A stretch of 64,000 nt of DNA from Saprospiraceae bacterium. GTDB taxonomy: Bacteria > Bacteroidota > Bacteroidia > Chitinophagales > Saprospiraceae. The notes beneath the pieces were generated by a model. It saw only the letters and a program-made list of their open reading frames with translations. It had not been told where the DNA came from and ran no database searches. The position numbers and the translations under genes are program-made. Of this stretch, positions 1 to 9,177 are shown piece by piece. The stretch is taken from contig JAHDCU010000007.1 in the NCBI GenBank assembly GCA_020629715.1, positions 1-64,000 on the forward strand, read 5' to 3'. Every line of letters begins with the position of its first letter. The first letter of the stretch is position 1.

Positions 1-19
1 AATTTTTTACCCATAATTC

Positions 20-973
20 TTAGTTATCTATAAATCGGACATCTATATTTCTTGGATGATACTTTTGTAAATCTGATTTTAATGATGAGTTATCAATATG
101 AGTATAGAGTTCAGTTGTAGTAATCGAAGCATGACCGAGCAGTTTTTGAATAAGCCTAAGATTAGCTCCTTCTTGAAGCAAAAGACTTGCACAAGTATGT
201 CTAAAAGTATGAGGCGTGATACCACTATTTTCTGAATTCGAATCATATTTGGTTATTAAATGTCTTACTGTTTGAGTGGATATTTTTCGAAGTCTATTAT
301 TGACGAAAATAGCATTTTGCATTTCGATATGTTTTTTGAAATGTGCTGCATAAATGCGTAGTAATTCCAAAACGTCGCTGTTCGTGATAAAGACTACTCG
401 TTCCTTGCCTCCTTTTCCATAAATGATAATCCTTCCTGATTGATAATCAATATCCTTTGGCCTTATTTGTACTAATTCAGAAACTCGAAGACCTGTACAG
501 AACAAGACTTCAACAATACATACATCACGTAAAATAAAGCTCTGCTCTTTCGTGAATTTATGTTTATCCTTAAGTTCTGGAAGCTTGTCGTAAATCGACT
601 GTAAGTATTCTTTTACCTCTGATTTAGTCATATATCTTGGTAGTGATTTCGGAACTTTTACCTGAAATTCCAGTTGATGGAATGGATTTACAAAATCAGA
701 ATTTTTTCTTTTTACATACTTAAAAAACACTTTTAGTGAGGCCAATTTTCGCTTTACTGACCTTGGACTAAATTTTGATAGTTCCTTTTCAAAATAGCTT
801 TCCATATCCTCAGGAGTAAATTCCATTAGCTCAGTTATAGAATATTGCTCTGTAAATGAGATAAACTGATTTAAGTCAACGGAATACGCTTCAATAGACT
901 TTGGAGAAAGGTTTTTGACGTTTTTGATATACGATAAATAATGAGAGGATAATGAGGTAAAGGTGTTATACAT
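20..973 (-). CDS. Tyrosine recombinase (XerC/XerD-like integrase)
   Basis: A 317-residue site-specific recombinase of the phage-integrase/Xer family, which cuts and rejoins DNA through a covalent tyrosine intermediate. An N-terminal SAM-like DNA-binding domain (about 10-100) precedes the catalytic domain (about 115-305). The catalytic set is visible: R163 in GLRVSEL, H255 and R258 in HTFRHT, H281 in LLGHAS and Y290 in ELYTHI. The length is that of XerC/D, with no extra mobile-element domain. The neighbour is a RadC-like gene, a common partner in Bacteroidota accessory regions, and an rhs locus follows. It could be a housekeeping Xer paralogue or the integrase of an island; the sequence does not decide. 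The start is the only ATG with a sensible N-terminus. Confidence 0.9.
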   Translation of the reverse strand: MYNTFTSLSSHYLSYIKNVKNLSPKSIEAYSVDLNQFISFTEQYSITELMEFTPEDMESYFEKELSKFSPRSVKRKLASLKVFFKYVKRKNSDFVNPFHQLEFQVKVPKSLPRYMTKSEVKEYLQSIYDKLPELKDKHKFTKEQSFILRDVCIVEVLFCTGLRVSELVQIRPKDIDYQSGRIIIYGKGGKERVVFITNSDVLELLRIYAAHFKKHIEMQNAIFVNNRLRKISTQTVRHLITKYDSNSENSGITPHTFRHTCASLLLQEGANLRLIQKLLGHASITTTELYTHIDNSSLKSDLQKYHPRNIDVRFIDN

Positions 974-1093
974 TTCTTGTTCAAATTGGGTGATACAATA
1001 AATGTAAGGTGACAGGAGAATAAGAATATAAAATCAAAAGCTAGAGAAATTATATTTGATAGGCAAATTAGACCATTTGATTAAACGAAGGAC

Positions 1094-1570
1094 TCAAATA
1101 AGCCCTTCATCAGTGAAAGAATAGTAGCTGTGTTCACAAATAATCAAGTGATCAAAAATTCGAAGATCTAAATGCTTTGCTCCTTCAATTAATTTCTTTG
1201 TTAGCTGAATATCCTGTTGGGAAGGCCTCATATTACCCGTTGGATGGTTATGAGCTAAAATGATGCTGCTTGATTTCGCCAGTAATGCAGCACTAAATAA
1301 CAGTCTCGCATCTACTACTGTTCCTGTAAGTCCACCTTTGGAAATGGGTACGATACCAAGTACCGCATTAGACTGATCTAGGAGTAGAATCTTAAATTCT
1401 TCGACAAAGGAAATATCTTGACTCCAATGATGCATAAGTACATCGTAAGCGGATTGGGAATCTCTAATTCTAACGCGATCTGCATAAGGGACAGTACTTT
1501 GATATTGAAGTGTAATCTCAGCTACTTGGAAATTGGATTGTGCATAATAGGGTTTCATAGATGAATACAT
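1094..1570 (-). CDS. RadC-like JAB/MPN domain protein
   Basis: A 158-residue protein consisting of the RadC JAB1/MPN metal-binding domain alone. The JAMM-type residues are visible: an upstream acidic pair at E57/E58, then H107 and H109 in AHNHPTG, S117 and D120 in RPSQQD. Full RadC proteins are about 225 residues and carry an N-terminal helix-hairpin-helix region, which is absent here. Such short forms are common on Bacteroidota mobile regions, and the biochemical role of the family is not established (an old DNA-repair assignment is doubtful). It lies just upstream, on the same strand, of the tyrosine recombinase. An alternative start is Met5. Confidence 0.85.
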   Translation of the reverse strand: MYSSMKPYYAQSNFQVAEITLQYQSTVPYADRVRIRDSQSAYDVLMHHWSQDISFVEEFKILLLDQSNAVLGIVPISKGGLTGTVVDARLLFSAALLAKSSSIILAHNHPTGNMRPSQQDIQLTKKLIEGAKHLDLRIFDHLIICEHSYYSFTDEGLI

Positions 1571-1927
1571 TGAGGTTTGAAATTTGGTCTTTCGATGAGA
1601 ACCTTTGTCTCGATGTGTAATTGACCTTCTGATCCAAGCAGATGGGAAGCATGGAGCCTTAAAGCCAAGAGGCAGAGCTTATTTATTCCGAGCGTAGCGA
1701 TAGAAAAAATGAGAACTGAAGTGTAAACGATCTCTTTGCGTTAGGGTCGCGAACCATAGCTTTGGTAAAAGAAGGGCTTTACAGCATAGAGCACATAGTA
1801 TTTAGTCAAGAGCCATTGATTCGCTAGGTGCATTAAAAACGTAATTCTACGCATTTCAATGACAGGGAGTAAAGACATTAGAACTCTTTGTACCTTAGTC
1901 AAATAAAGAAAACATCAATTACGTGTT
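1571..1927. other. Intergenic region between radC-like and rhs genes, no gene found
   Basis: About 360 bases between two divergently transcribed genes. I see no open frame with coding character, no tRNA and no convincing -7 TAnnTTTG box for either gene. The stretch around 1660-1760 contains 'CCGAGCGTAGCGAT' and 'GGGTCGCGAACC', richer in G+C than the surrounding DNA and suggestive of a degraded intergenic repeat, but no second copy was found in the window. Confidence 0.4.
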
Positions 1928-4900
1928 ATGAGGAGTGTTTTATGGATTTTCGCTAGTCTAATTTTAGGCATGCCATGTATAATCAATGGTCAAAGTTCCA
2001 ACTATATCGATCCAGAGTTAGAGTTTAAGGCGGTGAGTTACATCAGAGATCAGGTAAGTATCCCTGCTAATCCAGCAGCCGATGATATTACAAAACTCGG
2101 AAATCATAGCCTCAACTCATATACAGGAGCCTTATCCTATCAAATACCCCTTTACACCCTTCAGGGATATTCTTTGTCTGTACCGATTACCGCGACCTAT
2201 GATGGGTCTGGTATGAAGGTACAAGACAAAGGAGGTTTACTCGGTACATCTTGGTCACTGAGCGCGGGTGGAGCAATTACGCATCAGGTTAATCGTCATC
2301 CAGATAGAAGTGATAATTATTTCAATCAACCGAACAATGTTGGGACGACACCAAGCAATCTCTATGATCGTCAGGATTATTTTTATGATATACAACGAGG
2401 TACGATAGAAACCCAAGCCGACTTCTATCACTACAACTTCAATGGAAGATCAGGAAAGTTCTATATCCGTCAAGATAAACAGGTTATCCAAAAGGAAAAT
2501 ACCGATCTCAAAATCCAGCCAACCTTTGGCGTTTATGATATAGTGCAGGGATTTATCATCACCGATGATAGTGGTTTGGTCTATAGCTTTACTGCACAAG
2601 AAAAATACAATGTACTTAATGCTGATGTAAATAATGTTGGCTGCCAAGACGTATCATTGCCAAACAACATGGTGCAGTTTGACTACACGAGTGCTTTTTA
2701 TCTGACCAGTATCTCCAACCCCTACAGCAAAGAGACCATCAGCTTTCTTTACGATGATATTCAGATTACCGATAACAATCATGATCTTGCAAGCAATCCA
2801 CTTGCTTTTGAGTGGAAAGAACAATGTACAACATCCGTATCAGGATGTGGATGTAGTAATACAGGTGTAACGACTGGATCGGTCGGAGCGGTAGCCGATA
2901 CACGACTCGTAAACAAACAGATACTCAGCAGAATAGAACTCAAAGTAGATGGAGTCCTCACCCAAGCAGTAGATCTTATGAGTAGCGCAGCCACCACACC
3001 TTGTAGCAGTATCAATGCCTATAAGAGCCATGATAAGAAGCTAGATCAATTAATCGTAAGGAGTTATACCAGTGGATCAGCCGTAGATCTGCATCAATTT
3101 GATTTTGGTTATGACTGCTCTCGGAATCGCTTAACGCTTAAGACGCTGGACATCTGCGATGATACAGGAAGCAACTGTCATGGCTTTTATATGAGCTATA
3201 CAGGCACTATACCGACTGATATTTATTCAGGATCCATAGATCACTGGGGATACTTTAATAATAGTAGCAATTCCAGTCTTGTTCCATGCGGAATGCTCAG
3301 TGGATCGTATTCAGGATGTTCTGACAGAGAACCGAACAATAATGCCCTGAATGGTAGACTCACCTCTATTACACTGCCAACAGGAGGGACAACCGATTTT
3401 GAAATTGAAGCAAATCAAGCGGCAGGATTCCAAGGGGCAAATGATCGAACAGTCGGAGGACTGAGACTCAAATCGGTCAAGGAATACGATATTGATGGAA
3501 GTCTCCTCGGGCATCGTGAATATAGCTACGAACTAGAAAACCCTAGTAGTAGTGCAAAAGAATCAAGTGGACTGCTTATCTCAGAAGTAGATTACGTTGA
3601 AGATACTGGATATACCATCAATGAAGGAGCAGTGATTATGTGGGGTGGAGGTGATCCTTCTGATCCTTGTAATCTCTATTCTATGGGGAGAAAGCGAGTC
3701 TATGCCAATGCTGTTAACGGTATAGAGACCATACAAGGAAGCATCGTTGGTTATAGTCGTATTACTGCACAAGACTATGATCTATCAGGTAATCCAACGG
3801 ACGGGAAAACTGTATCCAACTACATCAATTACACCCGAGCGAATTATCCTGGGAGTGATCTGGATATGGTGAGAAATGGGCAACTCAAAAGCACGGAGTA
3901 TTTTGATAGTAATGACAATCTTATCAAAAAAGAGACAACGACCTATTCTTTTGAAGATGCTAATGTTCCCCATGAAGATCAGAATACGATCTTTTTCCAG
4001 TACCGAGTGAGAACAAGTCCACAGCAAGACAATGCGATACACCTCAATCAAGAGACTTCCAGTAGCACTCCTGTTTGGGAATATAATCCTGCCCCTGGGG
4101 ACTTCATGTCCCGATGCTTTGATACAAAGTTTTTACCCAATGTGAGCAAGGCACGGATTATAGAGCACTATACTGTTCCTGTGTCGATGCTAACTGAAGA
4201 ATGGTTTTATGATGCCAACGGAACGTATCTCGGGACACTCTCGACGACCAAAGAGTATAGCTACGATATGGCGAATCACAGAAAGCCTATCTCAGAATCT
4301 GTAACCAATAGTGATGGCAAGGTATACAGCACCGAGTACAGCTACGCAGATAGCTATGATGATGACCCTGCCATTCAAACGGCTTTACTACAAAACAACA
4401 CCTACTTACCGCCCTATAAGACAGAACAATCCGTTGATGGTGTAATCGTGGATGGGACAAAGATATATCGATCGAGCACCAATGGCGCATTACTTCCTAC
4501 AGAGTCTTATCGATATGAATGGGATAATGGATCAGGATCATGGGAACAGCAAACTGAAGTCACAAGCTTTAATAGCTTACACCTACCTACTACCATTGAT
4601 TTGATCGATTGGAATTTGGATTTTGTACTCAGCTATAGCCCTACTGGGAAAATGACCAGTTGGCAGTTTGGCAACTATCAAAAGAATTGGGTCTATGATC
4701 CAAGCACTGACCACATCAGCAGTACCACGGCTATTGATGGGACGATGATTAGCTATGTTTTTGATGGTCATCAGCGTCTGGAATCTATGACCGATAACTG
4801 TCGGAATGTGACGAGCAGCTATGATTATCACTATGCAGGACAAGCCAGTAGCGTTGGAGGAAGTACCTATAAGAACTTTGTAAAAACGACCATTGATTAT

Positions 4901-7900
4901 CCGCTTATAGCGGGGAGTGCAATGAATCTAATAGAGAGCTATGCGTATAGCGATGGGCAAGCTCGACCTGTTCAACAGGTGAGAAAAAATCAATCGCCTG
5001 ATGGGAGTAATGATATTGTGACACATCAGGTATATGACGCTCTCGGTAGGGTCATTGAACAGCTAGAACCTTTCCCTAGTGGACAATCAGGAGGCTATGC
5101 TCCAATTTTTGGTGGATTAGCACGAACTACTCGATCCTTTTATGCTGATCCTTTACAGCGACCGCTAGGAGCTACGCCTCCAAGTTGGTACGAGACGACA
5201 AGTACCTATAGTACCAATGATGCAAACGATAACGTACTAGGCTATAGCAACGGAGAACTCTACAAGACGATAGTTACAGATCCTGAAGGAAACCAGTCAG
5301 TTAGCTTTACCGATAAAATTGGTAGAACTGTTCTAAGCAGAAAAAGTGATAGTAGTGATACTCCAAGTGAGCGGCTCGACACCTATTATTTCTTTGATGA
5401 AAAAGGACAACCACTCAAAACACGTCCACCGAATGCGAGTGATTTGACTCCTAATCTTTGCTACTTTTTTGATTTTGATACAAAGGGCAATATGATTTGG
5501 AGAAGTCAGGCGGATAGTGATGCGGAGAATTACATCTACAATGACCGTGATCAATTAGTGGGCTACCAGAATCCGACCTTGCAAGCGCAAGGTCTATGGA
5601 TGGTCAGTATGTATGATGAGTATGGAAGAGTAACACAAAAAGGCTATTCAAGTACGGCTCCAAGCCCTAATGCGCCAAGCATAAGCACTCTTCTAGAAGA
5701 ATATTTTTATGATGGCTTTGATGGAAGTAATACCATTTCAGGAGGTCAGTATATCGGGAGAGTCAGAAAACAGCGCATTAAGCAGTTAGAAGATAACGGA
5801 ACAACAGATACATGGATAGAAACAGCCTTTACCTACGATGCTTGTGGAAGAATGACCAGTAGTACAGGCACGAATCATCTCAGTGGCACAGAGACCATTA
5901 CGCAGACCTTTGACGCAGCAGATAATGTATTGACCCAAAATAGAAGCCATACGGGACCTGATGGACTCTATACCTGTAATAAGACGTTTACCTATGATCA
6001 TGTGGGGAGAGCCATAGATACTTATATGCAGATTAATGGAGGAACCAATGAGCATATCAGCAGAAATACCTATACCGTTAAGGATGAACTCAGTCGTTTA
6101 GAGCTTGGAATTTTTGGTGCAGATGTCTTAGCTCGTATGGATTATCTCTACAATGATCAAGGATGGTTACAGCAGATTAATGATCCCTTACCAGGCTCTC
6201 AAGATGATATGCCCTGTACAGGAGTTTCTTCCAGAACCTTTCCAGTACCAAGTGATCTGTTTTACCTCAAACTTAACTACGAAACACCAATCAATAACCT
6301 AAATACCGATAGCTATAAGAACGGGAATATTACGAGTATGGAATGGCAAAGTCCTATGAAGCAGATCAAAGGATATAGTTTTTCCTATGATTTTAACAAC
6401 AGACTCAAAAAGGCGATCTATGGACAGATTGATGGTGTCGCATGGTTACAAACTGATTTTTACTCGACAGAATACACTTATGACAAGCGAGGAAATATCA
6501 TGACTTTACTCCGAAATGGACGGAGTGAAGAAATGATCGGTAGTTGTTTTGCAGATGAGCAGATTGATAATCTGAGTTATACCTATGCAAACAATAGCAA
6601 CAAAATGATCAAGGTGGATGATAGTTCGCCTTGTCCTTCACAGATAACACTTCCAGAAACAATCAATAGTAATCAGACTTTTGCCGCAGATAAGATTGTT
6701 GTCGATAATACTACAATAGATTGTCGAAGTGAGGTGCATATCCATGCAGCTACCGAAATGGTTATTACGGATGCACTAGAGCTATTTGGTGACTGTCAGA
6801 ATGGGGGCGTGACTACGATTCATGATGATTGTCCGACTACAGGGAATCCAGAGGGCTTTGCACAAAACAGCGAGAATGGGCAATACACCTATGACAATGC
6901 AGGGAATATGATTACTGATCCCAATAAGAATATCAGTATCGAGTACAACCATCTGAATCTGCCATTTAAGGTCAGTACGATCTCAGGCGTACCCAAAGAA
7001 CTGCTCATAGAATACGATGCGATGGGTACTAAGCTCAGCCAGTCATATTTTGTGGACGGAGTACTGGAGAGTCGTAGAGACTACATCAATGGAATTGAAT
7101 ACAGAAACAGTATATTTGAATCTATGCAGCATGAGCACGGCAGAGCAGTAAAAGGTGGATCAGGTGGATTTCTCTATGAGTATAATCTCAAAGACCATCT
7201 GGGCAATACTCGCGTTCGTATAGCAGATATTAATGGAGATCATATGATTGATCCGAATGAATCGCCTGGGAATCCTGCTGAAGTACTCTCAATAGAATCG
7301 CATTATCCATTCGGATTGAAGCACCGTCACGCTTCTCAAACCTTTACTGAACTTTCTACTGCTACAAATAGTAGGTATGGGTATAATGGAAAAGAACTCG
7401 TGTCGGAGATGGATTTGGACTGGATGCCATATGGTTTTAGAAATTATGATCCAGCGATAGGACGTTTTACGGGTGTTGATCCTATTAGCGATCAGTTCCC
7501 TCATTTATCTACTTATAATTACGCTAGTCTAGATCCGATTAAAAATATTGATTTACATGGGTTGCAAGGAGTCTTTGCTGCTGATGGGTCTTTAGTAAAA
7601 TATAATGTTCAAAAAGGTCAAGGCCCAAGTCAAATTGCTAAAGATATCAATGAGAACTACGGCTGTTATATGGATTGTGAAGTTACATTTATGGACGTGG
7701 TGAATGACAATCCTAGAGCATTCCAAAATGTATTTGATGGTGATGGAGAAGTGAACGATATTAATAATATAGACTTTAAATCTGGCAATATAGAGCCTGA
7801 CCAAATTTTAGACGTTTCAGCGGGAAAAGAAGGTGGAATAAAAGGTCCTGAAATAAAAGAAAACGATCAGAAAATTTCAGATACTCAAAAAACTATAGAT

Positions 7901-8134
7901 TCTCTGGAAGGAGTTAGTTCAGATCTACAAAGAAAAATTGATTTATCAATAAGCACAGGAGAATACAGTGGTGCAGGTGCCGATCCAAAGATCGGTTCTT
8001 CATCCTCTGCCACGATAAAGAATACAGTAAGAGAGTTTAATAAAAGAGGAGTTGATCAAAAAGTTGACGCTCTAAAACAAAAAGTAGATAGTTTGAACAA
8101 AGTAAATGACCAATTAAAAAAAGATAATGGATAG
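1928..8134 (+). CDS. Secreted Rhs/YD-repeat protein with polymorphic C-terminal domain
   Basis: A 2068-residue protein with a signal peptide (about 1-21, ending INGQS), a long region of YD repeats (for example 'YDALGRVIEQLEP', 'YTYDNAGNMI') and a canonical Rhs-core end (about 1765-1880) with 'YEYNLKDHLGNTRVRI', 'YGYNGKEL', 'GRFTGVDPI' and final DLHGLQ at 1875-1880. Rhs cores form a shell around a variable C-terminal effector. Here the tip is residues about 1881-2068: a LysM-like opening ('YNVQKGQGPSQIAKD'), an Asp/Asn-rich stretch and a coiled-coil-like Lys/Asp/Ser tail. I recognise no toxin fold. No T9SS sorting domain is present. The stop overlaps the next gene by 8 nt, so the two are translationally linked. 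A second copy of the core end lies at 9151-9620 with a different tip. Confidence 0.9.
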   Translation: MRSVLWIFASLILGMPCIINGQSSNYIDPELEFKAVSYIRDQVSIPANPAADDITKLGNHSLNSYTGALSYQIPLYTLQGYSLSVPITATYDGSGMKVQDKGGLLGTSWSLSAGGAITHQVNRHPDRSDNYFNQPNNVGTTPSNLYDRQDYFYDIQRGTIETQADFYHYNFNGRSGKFYIRQDKQVIQKENTDLKIQPTFGVYDIVQGFIITDDSGLVYSFTAQEKYNVLNADVNNVGCQDVSLPNNMVQFDYTSAFYLTSISNPYSKETISFLYDDIQITDNNHDLASNPLAFEWKEQCTTSVSGCGCSNTGVTTGSVGAVADTRLVNKQILSRIELKVDGVLTQAVDLMSSAATTPCSSINAYKSHDKKLDQLIVRSYTSGSAVDLHQFDFGYDCSRNRLTLKTLDICDDTGSNCHGFYMSYTGTIPTDIYSGSIDHWGYFNNSSNSSLVPCGMLSGSYSGCSDREPNNNALNGRLTSITLPTGGTTDFEIEANQAAGFQGANDRTVGGLRLKSVKEYDIDGSLLGHREYSYELENPSSSAKESSGLLISEVDYVEDTGYTINEGAVIMWGGGDPSDPCNLYSMGRKRVYANAVNGIETIQGSIVGYSRITAQDYDLSGNPTDGKTVSNYINYTRANYPGSDLDMVRNGQLKSTEYFDSNDNLIKKETTTYSFEDANVPHEDQNTIFFQYRVRTSPQQDNAIHLNQETSSSTPVWEYNPAPGDFMSRCFDTKFLPNVSKARIIEHYTVPVSMLTEEWFYDANGTYLGTLSTTKEYSYDMANHRKPISESVTNSDGKVYSTEYSYADSYDDDPAIQTALLQNNTYLPPYKTEQSVDGVIVDGTKIYRSSTNGALLPTESYRYEWDNGSGSWEQQTEVTSFNSLHLPTTIDLIDWNLDFVLSYSPTGKMTSWQFGNYQKNWVYDPSTDHISSTTAIDGTMISYVFDGHQRLESMTDNCRNVTSSYDYHYAGQASSVGGSTYKNFVKTTIDYPLIAGSAMNLIESYAYSDGQARPVQQVRKNQSPDGSNDIVTHQVYDALGRVIEQLEPFPSGQSGGYAPIFGGLARTTRSFYADPLQRPLGATPPSWYETTSTYSTNDANDNVLGYSNGELYKTIVTDPEGNQSVSFTDKIGRTVLSRKSDSSDTPSERLDTYYFFDEKGQPLKTRPPNASDLTPNLCYFFDFDTKGNMIWRSQADSDAENYIYNDRDQLVGYQNPTLQAQGLWMVSMYDEYGRVTQKGYSSTAPSPNAPSISTLLEEYFYDGFDGSNTISGGQYIGRVRKQRIKQLEDNGTTDTWIETAFTYDACGRMTSSTGTNHLSGTETITQTFDAADNVLTQNRSHTGPDGLYTCNKTFTYDHVGRAIDTYMQINGGTNEHISRNTYTVKDELSRLELGIFGADVLARMDYLYNDQGWLQQINDPLPGSQDDMPCTGVSSRTFPVPSDLFYLKLNYETPINNLNTDSYKNGNITSMEWQSPMKQIKGYSFSYDFNNRLKKAIYGQIDGVAWLQTDFYSTEYTYDKRGNIMTLLRNGRSEEMIGSCFADEQIDNLSYTYANNSNKMIKVDDSSPCPSQITLPETINSNQTFAADKIVVDNTTIDCRSEVHIHAATEMVITDALELFGDCQNGGVTTIHDDCPTTGNPEGFAQNSENGQYTYDNAGNMITDPNKNISIEYNHLNLPFKVSTISGVPKELLIEYDAMGTKLSQSYFVDGVLESRRDYINGIEYRNSIFESMQHEHGRAVKGGSGGFLYEYNLKDHLGNTRVRIADINGDHMIDPNESPGNPAEVLSIESHYPFGLKHRHASQTFTELSTATNSRYGYNGKELVSEMDLDWMPYGFRNYDPAIGRFTGVDPISDQFPHLSTYNYASLDPIKNIDLHGLQGVFAADGSLVKYNVQKGQGPSQIAKDINENYGCYMDCEVTFMDVVNDNPRAFQNVFDGDGEVNDINNIDFKSGNIEPDQILDVSAGKEGGIKGPEIKENDQKISDTQKTIDSLEGVSSDLQRKIDLSISTGEYSGAGADPKIGSSSSATIKNTVREFNKRGVDQKVDALKQKVDSLNKVNDQLKKDNG

Positions 8135-8954
8135 TGTTTGGAGTGCCATATTTAGGTCGAATTTCTACCTACTCCTTTATTTTCTCATTGTTAAATCGAT
8201 AGGATATATACTCAGTAGTATAATAGTCGCAAGTGATTTTGAATTCTTATACAATATTGATGAAAATTACTTTGACTTAATTGACACCGTTCTATATCTT
8301 TCAGTGGTCTTGGTTTTAATGAAATTTATCAGGATCAGAGGTGATAGTTTGGAAATAAATAATCCACTATTGAAGTTAGGTCCAATTATTATAGTGGTAC
8401 TGCTAATTTTTAACTTTAGGATTTTCGAAGATCCTATTTTCAACATTGAAAATATAATAAGTCAAACTCCTCTAAGCAACGATGAGATCAATAAGTTAAG
8501 CACTCTAAAAGTCATCACTATTATTCTAAATGTAATCTTATTAGGTCCTATACTAGAAGAGCTTCTTTTTAGAAAGTTGATGATAGGAGAATTCATTAGA
8601 AATAAACATCTATGGTTGGGCATATTATATGTCAGTATTTTGTTTGGTCTATGGCATATATCCTTCTATCATTTTGATATTATCACGTTTTTCCTAAGCT
8701 TCCTTTTTGCCTTGATTAGTTCGTTTATTTATATAAAACTTGGACTTAGATATAGTATCATTTTTCACTCAGGATATAATATCTTGTGGTTGGTCATCTA
8801 CTTAAATTCTTCTTACTACAAAAATTTTATTAATGGCTTTGGATTTAGTTATTGGTTGATAGTTAGTATATCATTTATCATAATCGCTTCAATACTTTAC
8901 TTTGTAATAAGACGTAATTATCTCATTAAGAATGCTGAAACTGCTCATGAATAA
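8127..8954 (+). CDS. CPBP-family intramembrane metalloprotease, partner of the Rhs protein
   Basis: A 275-residue, very hydrophobic protein with about seven to eight membrane segments. The three CPBP (CAAX protease/bacteriocin-processing, Abi) motifs are present: EELLFR (E144, E145, R149), FGLWH (F173, H177) and HSGYN (H214, N218). The family includes Rce1-type proteases and proteins giving self-immunity to bacteriocins. The ATG lies inside the last codons of the rhs gene (8-nt overlap), so the gene is co-translated with a polymorphic Rhs tip, the position usually held by an immunity gene. I infer either immunity or processing/maturation of the Rhs tip; the family assignment is firm, the role is not. 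Confidence 0.85.
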   Translation: MDSVWSAIFRSNFYLLLYFLIVKSIGYILSSIIVASDFEFLYNIDENYFDLIDTVLYLSVVLVLMKFIRIRGDSLEINNPLLKLGPIIIVVLLIFNFRIFEDPIFNIENIISQTPLSNDEINKLSTLKVITIILNVILLGPILEELLFRKLMIGEFIRNKHLWLGILYVSILFGLWHISFYHFDIITFFLSFLFALISSFIYIKLGLRYSIIFHSGYNILWLVIYLNSSYYKNFINGFGFSYWLIVSISFIIIASILYFVIRRNYLIKNAETAHE

Positions 8955-9006
8955 AAACAAAATGGCTAGTTTTATATAAAGCCTAGTACTTTAAAGAATA
9001 AATAAA

Positions 9007-9039
9007 AGATAGCCTCACTTCGGTGTGGCTATTTCTTTT
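9007..9039. terminator. UUCG-loop hairpin terminator
   Basis: ATAGCC at 9009-9014 pairs with GGCTAT at 9027-9032, and CAC/GTG close a TTCG tetraloop around one T-T mismatch. T-rich tracts follow on both strands (TTTCTTTT on plus, CTTTTATTT on minus), so it could serve the CPBP gene on plus and the gene relic on minus. Confidence 0.7.
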
Positions 9040-9142
9040 GATATTGGATCAATTCCTGATAAACCTTAGTCACAAGCTTAAAGCTTAGCTGTTTATTGCC
9101 GATGATTAGTTTTTCGGCGGTGTTGTCGATAAGATTTTGATT
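9029..9142 (-). pseudogene. C-terminal relic of an unidentified minus-strand gene
   Basis: Reading the minus strand back from a TAG at 9029-9031 gives an open stretch of about 37 codons with ordinary protein character (includes NLIDNTAEKLIIGNKQ and ends YQELIQYQKK). It ends directly before the hairpin terminator at 9007-9039, as a real gene tail would. Upstream it is cut by a stop at 9143-9145, and the duplicated rhs sequence begins at 9151. I read it as the 3' end of a gene truncated when the displaced rhs tip arrived. The family is not recognised. Confidence 0.45.
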
Positions 9143-9150
9143 CTATGAGA

Positions 9151-9177
9151 GAATACAGAAACAGTATATTTTAATCT
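9151..9177 (+). repeat. Start of duplicated rhs segment, with in-frame stop
   Basis: From 9151 the sequence is nearly identical to 7097 onward in the complete rhs gene. In the parent the frame reads TTT GAA TCT ATG (GAA at 7118-7120); here it reads TTT TAA TCT ATG, with the stop at 9172-9174. DNA-level similarity stays high to about 9444 (parent about 7390), then falls while protein similarity continues to the DLHGLQ border. Confidence 0.85.

Noticed and set aside
1571-1927. Insertion sequence or its terminal repeats
   Set aside because: No transposase frame and no inverted terminal repeats were found here or in 8955-9177.
2450-7804. Several open frames on the minus strand under the rhs gene
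   Set aside because: They mirror the YD-repeat coding of the plus strand, have no starts with ribosome-binding sites and make no family sense; the plus-strand frame is continuous over 6.2 kb.
1928-8134. T9SS export of the Rhs protein
   Set aside because: The C-terminus is a coiled-coil tail with no PNP...G.Y sorting pattern, unlike the four real T9SS cargo proteins in the window.
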